From positions 434,001 to 498,000 of the forward strand of contig JBKBKB010000001.1 in the NCBI GenBank assembly GCA_046294735.1: DNA of 64,000 nt, in the 5' to 3' direction. The translations under genes and the position numbers were made by a program. Source of the DNA: 34-65-8 sp046294735. Its GTDB lineage: Bacteria > Pseudomonadota > Alphaproteobacteria > Sphingomonadales > Sphingomonadaceae. Of the stretch, positions 61,549 through 64,000 are shown piece by piece. Within the stretch, counting starts at the first letter, position 1. Each line of letters starts with the position of its first letter. Under the pieces are notes generated by a model that made no database searches, was not told the origin of the DNA, and saw only the letters and a list, made by a program, of their open reading frames with translations.

Positions 61549-61920
61549 ATGTATGTCAGTGGATTCGTAATTCCCGTGCCGGAGGGAAACAGGCAGGCCT
61601 ATCGCCAAGTCGCAGAAAAGTTCTGGGAAATCGCGCGGGATCATGGCGCATTGTCTCAAATCGAATGTTGGGAGGCCGATATCAAGGACGGCACGTCGAC
61701 CGACTTTCGGATGGCGGTAAAGGCCGAACCGGGCGAGCGGATCGTCTTTTCATGGATGACCTGGCCGGATCGGGCGACCTGCGACGCCAGCCATGACCGG
61801 ATAATGTCGGACCCGCGCATGGCCGAAAACTTCGGCAGCCCCGATGGCAGCGACATGCCGTTTGACGGCAAACGCATGATCCATGGCGGGTTCGAGCCGC
61901 TGGTTTGGAAGGTGGCCTGA
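61549..61920 (+). CDS. DUF1428 family protein (YbaA-like)
   Basis: 123 residues from the ATG at 61549 with AAGAGGAGAG upstream. It has a dimeric ferredoxin-like alpha+beta barrel sequence: MYVSGFVIPVPEGNRQAYRQ, IECWEADIKDG, FSWMTWPDRATCDASHDRIM and the end GFEPLVWKVA. Members are small proteins with no proven activity. It follows the DUF2236 gene by 54 bases and is convergent with the J-domain gene. Confidence 0.9.
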   Translation: MYVSGFVIPVPEGNRQAYRQVAEKFWEIARDHGALSQIECWEADIKDGTSTDFRMAVKAEPGERIVFSWMTWPDRATCDASHDRIMSDPRMAENFGSPDGSDMPFDGKRMIHGGFEPLVWKVA

Positions 61921-61925
61921 TCCCG

Positions 61926-61951
61926 GCCTGCCTGACTTCGTGAGGGCAGGC
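61926..61951. terminator. Hairpin between convergent genes
   Basis: GCCTGCC (61926-61932) pairs with GGCAGGC (61945-61951) across a 12-base loop, between the convergent DUF1428 and J-domain genes. There is no T-run, so it is at most a weak bidirectional terminator. Confidence 0.3.
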
Positions 61952-61966
61952 GCGGGCTACGCCCCG

Positions 61967-62560
61967 TCAGGTGAACACGCGGCTGTTCCGCAGCAGCTGA
62001 TAGGCCTCGACCACCCGGTTAAGGCGGGCCTCGAACTTGCGATCCCCGCCATTGCGGTCCGGGTGATACCGTCGCACTAGCTCGGAATAGCGCTGCCGCA
62101 GCCGGCGCAGGTCTGTTTCGAGGCCCAGACCCATAAGTTCGAGCGCGTCGGCTTCGGCAGCAGTGAACCGCCCCTCCATCGCCATCCGCGCAGCGCGTTC
62201 CGCGCGGCTGCGAACCCCGGCCGCCCGCGCGCCGATAGCGTCGAGCGGATCGGCATAGTCAGCCCAGCGCGGCACGTCATCTACCCCCGCGGTGGGGCGA
62301 AAGGCACGGCTTTCTCCGGCCCATCCCGCAACCGGGGATTGCGCCGCCAAGATTTCCTCCGCGCTCATCCCTTCAAAAAAGTTGTATGCCGCGTTGAAGG
62401 CGCGGACATGATCGAGACAGAACCAGCGCCAGTCGCCCGGCCCATCAAAGCCGTTGCTCCTGTTGCCGGGGGCGCGGAATTCGCCCTGCTCCGGGCATCC
62501 GGGTGCCTCGCACCGGCGGCCTTGCGGTTCGAACCGGCCATGGAAACGCGTCTGCTTCAC
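61967..62560 (-). CDS. J-domain (DnaJ-like) protein
   Basis: 197 residues from a GTG at 62560, chosen so the protein begins VKQTRFHGRF as in alphaproteobacterial relatives; upstream ATGs would overlap bolA. The N-terminus has CEAPGCPEQGEFRAPGNRSN and FCLDHVRAFNAAYNFF, a small Cys-containing domain. The C-terminal J-domain contains the HPD motif (VRRYHPDRNGGDRK). It is a co-chaperone for DnaK. It is divergent from bolA, and with cobS is part of a neighbourhood common in this group. Confidence 0.88.
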   Translation of the reverse strand: MKQTRFHGRFEPQGRRCEAPGCPEQGEFRAPGNRSNGFDGPGDWRWFCLDHVRAFNAAYNFFEGMSAEEILAAQSPVAGWAGESRAFRPTAGVDDVPRWADYADPLDAIGARAAGVRSRAERAARMAMEGRFTAAEADALELMGLGLETDLRRLRQRYSELVRRYHPDRNGGDRKFEARLNRVVEAYQLLRNSRVFT

Positions 62561-62612
62561 CGAGCCATGATGGGCATGGACAAGGCCAATGGAAACCCCC
62601 AAGAACAGCGAG

Positions 62613-62891
62613 ATGAACCAAACCGTCCAGCAGGAAATGGAAGCCTTGTTGCAACAGGCCTTTAGCCCGGTGCGGTTGGAGGTGATCAACGACAGCGCCC
62701 GCCATCATGGCCACGCCGGAGATGACGGGAGCGGGGAATCGCACTTCACGGTCATCATCGAAAGTGCCGCGTTTGCCTCCATGTCACGATTGGAGCGGCA
62801 GCGCATGGTCAACCGGGCGCTGGGTGACATTCCCGGCCAGCGGGTCCATGCGCTGGCAATCAAGGCGGTCGCCCCGGGAGAGGCAGGCTAG
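62613..62891 (+). CDS. bolA: BolA family protein
   Basis: 92 residues from the ATG at 62613; an ATG at 62589 would add 8 residues. The class II KH-like fold has VRLEVINDSARHHGHAGDDG and SMSRLERQRMVNRALGD, then VHALAIKAVAPGE. BolA proteins bind 2Fe-2S clusters with monothiol glutaredoxins and take part in iron regulation and stress. It is divergent from the J-domain gene and followed by the AraC regulator. Confidence 0.92.
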   Translation: MNQTVQQEMEALLQQAFSPVRLEVINDSARHHGHAGDDGSGESHFTVIIESAAFASMSRLERQRMVNRALGDIPGQRVHALAIKAVAPGEAG

Positions 62892-62899
62892 CCGCAACG

Positions 62900-63739
62900 A
62901 TGCTGCTATCGCGCACCTACCGGCCTTCGCCCGAAATGGCGCCCTATGTCCGGCGCTTCTACGTTTTTGAAGCCGATCTGCCCGACGAGCTGGTGATCGA
63001 GGATTTCCTGCTCTCCGAAACCGCTTTCATCCGGGTTCTGATCAAGGGCGACTGGGCCGGCGAGATCGCCCCGCAAGTGTGGAGCCGACCGGGCCGCTCG
63101 CTGTTTTTCGGGGCCAATGGCCTGCCGTTCAAGGTCCGGGTCAAGGGCAGTTTCTGCGTGGCCGGGGCCGCCCTGCGGCCGAGCGGCTGGCGGGCGCTGT
63201 TCCATGCCTCGCATCAGGACTATGCCGACCGGCTTATGCGGCTGGACGAAGTCTGGCATTCGCCCACCGACATGCTCGAAGCGGCCATGGACAACGCCGG
63301 CACCGATGAGGACAAGATTGCCGCGCTGGAACAGACAGTGCGCGCCCGGCTCGACCGTATCGGGCGGCACAAAGTGGACGACAAACTGGCCCGGTTCGAA
63401 GTCATCGCCCGGACCGATTCGACCCGCCGGGTCGAGGACATTGCCGACGAGCTGGGCCTTTCGATGCGGCAATTTGCACGGCGGTGCCTAACTGGGTTCG
63501 GCCTGACCCCGAAAGCGATCCTGCGCCGCAGCCGGTTTCTCGACATGGCCACCGCCATGCGCGGCTTCAGCAGCCCGTCCGAACAGGATCTCGCCGCGCT
63601 GCGCTATTATGACCAGTCTCACCTGGGCCGGGAATTCAAGCGCTTCACCAGCATGACGCCGTCGGTTTTTGCCCATGCGGTGACCCCACTGCAGACTGCC
63701 GGGCTCAAACTGCGCGAGGAAAGCAAGTACGAGGATTGA
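62900..63739 (+). CDS. AraC-family transcriptional regulator
   Basis: 279 residues. The N-terminal sensor domain has YRPSPEMAPYVRRFYVFEAD and FFGANGLPFKVRVKGSF. The C-terminal double HTH (about 172-262) includes VEDIADELGLSMRQFARRCL TGFG and later AALRYYDQSHLGREFKRFT SMTPS, the second HTH signature. The ligand is unknown. It lies 8 bases after bolA and 31 bases before the pirin gene, which it may control. Confidence 0.9.
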   Translation: MLLSRTYRPSPEMAPYVRRFYVFEADLPDELVIEDFLLSETAFIRVLIKGDWAGEIAPQVWSRPGRSLFFGANGLPFKVRVKGSFCVAGAALRPSGWRALFHASHQDYADRLMRLDEVWHSPTDMLEAAMDNAGTDEDKIAALEQTVRARLDRIGRHKVDDKLARFEVIARTDSTRRVEDIADELGLSMRQFARRCLTGFGLTPKAILRRSRFLDMATAMRGFSSPSEQDLAALRYYDQSHLGREFKRFTSMTPSVFAHAVTPLQTAGLKLREESKYED

Positions 63740-63770
63740 CTCGTCCGCCCTGCGCGGGGAGGCTGTTGCC

Positions 63771-64000
63771 ATGCAGATCATCACCCCCGTCACCCACGAT
63801 CTCGGCCAGTTCCAGGTCCGCCGCGCCCTTCCCGCGCGGGAGCGGACCATGGTCGGGCCGTTCATCTTCGTTGACCAGTTCGGCCCTGCTGAACTCGACA
63901 TCGGCACAGGGATGGACGTTCGGCCGCATCCGCATATCAACCTGGCCACAGTGACCTGGCTGTTTGAAGGCGCCATTGACCACCGCGACAGCCTCGGCAC
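63771..64000 (+). CDS. Pirin family protein (partial, runs off window)
   Basis: From the ATG at 63771 (GGGGAGG upstream) the frame is open to the window end, 76 codons. The protein has VRRALPARERTMVGPFIFVD and the metal-binding signature RPHPHINLATVTWLFEGAID HRDS. Both His of the first cupin motif (HPH) are present. Pirins are Fe-binding bicupins, some of which are quercetinases or redox sensors. It lies just downstream of the AraC regulator. Confidence 0.9.
   Translation, partial: MQIITPVTHDLGQFQVRRALPARERTMVGPFIFVDQFGPAELDIGTGMDVRPHPHINLATVTWLFEGAIDHRDSLG

Overview
This is a 64 kb, gene-dense, GC-rich chromosomal window. It fits an alphaproteobacterium of the order Sphingomonadales, most likely Erythrobacteraceae or Sphingomonadaceae. 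That placement is inferred from gene content and order: the cox cluster with ctaG and a DUF983/SURF1 tail, an FnrL-type regulator, class I lysyl-tRNA synthetase, the BolA/J-domain/CobS neighbourhood, tad pilus genes and PF10118 tandem genes. It does not come from an alignment. Almost everything is housekeeping. No tRNA, rRNA, CRISPR array, insertion sequence or prophage was seen.

Left part (1-23.7 kb): the end of a tad (Flp pilus) locus (tadE, vWA-tadG). Then bamD, a cytochrome b561, a prolyl-4-hydroxylase-like dioxygenase, lysK, an SLC13 transporter, dinG-sixA, a scrambled amidohydrolase remnant, SRAP-ubiA, rsmE-gshA, a large ICMT-like membrane methyltransferase, bamB with its TPR partner, a GT4/hydrolase pair and selO.

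Middle (23.7-37.5 kb): a trimeric autotransporter adhesin with 24 exact 14-residue head repeats, an AstD-type dehydrogenase, small envelope proteins, rarD, pyrC and ygfZ. These are followed by a TetR gene divergent from two tandem PF10118 genes that both carry a full diiron ligand pattern, then a GNAT gene, rplU-rpmA and an FNR-type regulator with its iron-sulphur cysteines.

Right-centre (37.5-54.4 kb): two long gene strings diverge from about 48.9 kb. Leftward run ctaC-ctaD-ctaB-small ORF-ctaG-ctaE-DUF983-surf1-thrC-rlmI-like-folB-SDR fragment-moaA-moaD-moaE. Rightward run pyrE-pdxJ-acpS-lepB-AI-2E transporter-DUF3089-ruvX.

Right end (54.4-64 kb): a compact leftward three-gene unit of a 53-residue peptide, a HEAT-like protein and a cupin-like protein. 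I could not assign it to a known pathway, and it is the best candidate here for an undescribed system, possibly peptide-modifying. After it come two hotdog thioesterases, a class A penicillin-binding protein, cobS, a DUF2236 protein, a DUF1428 protein, a J-domain protein and bolA, an AraC regulator and the start of a pirin gene.
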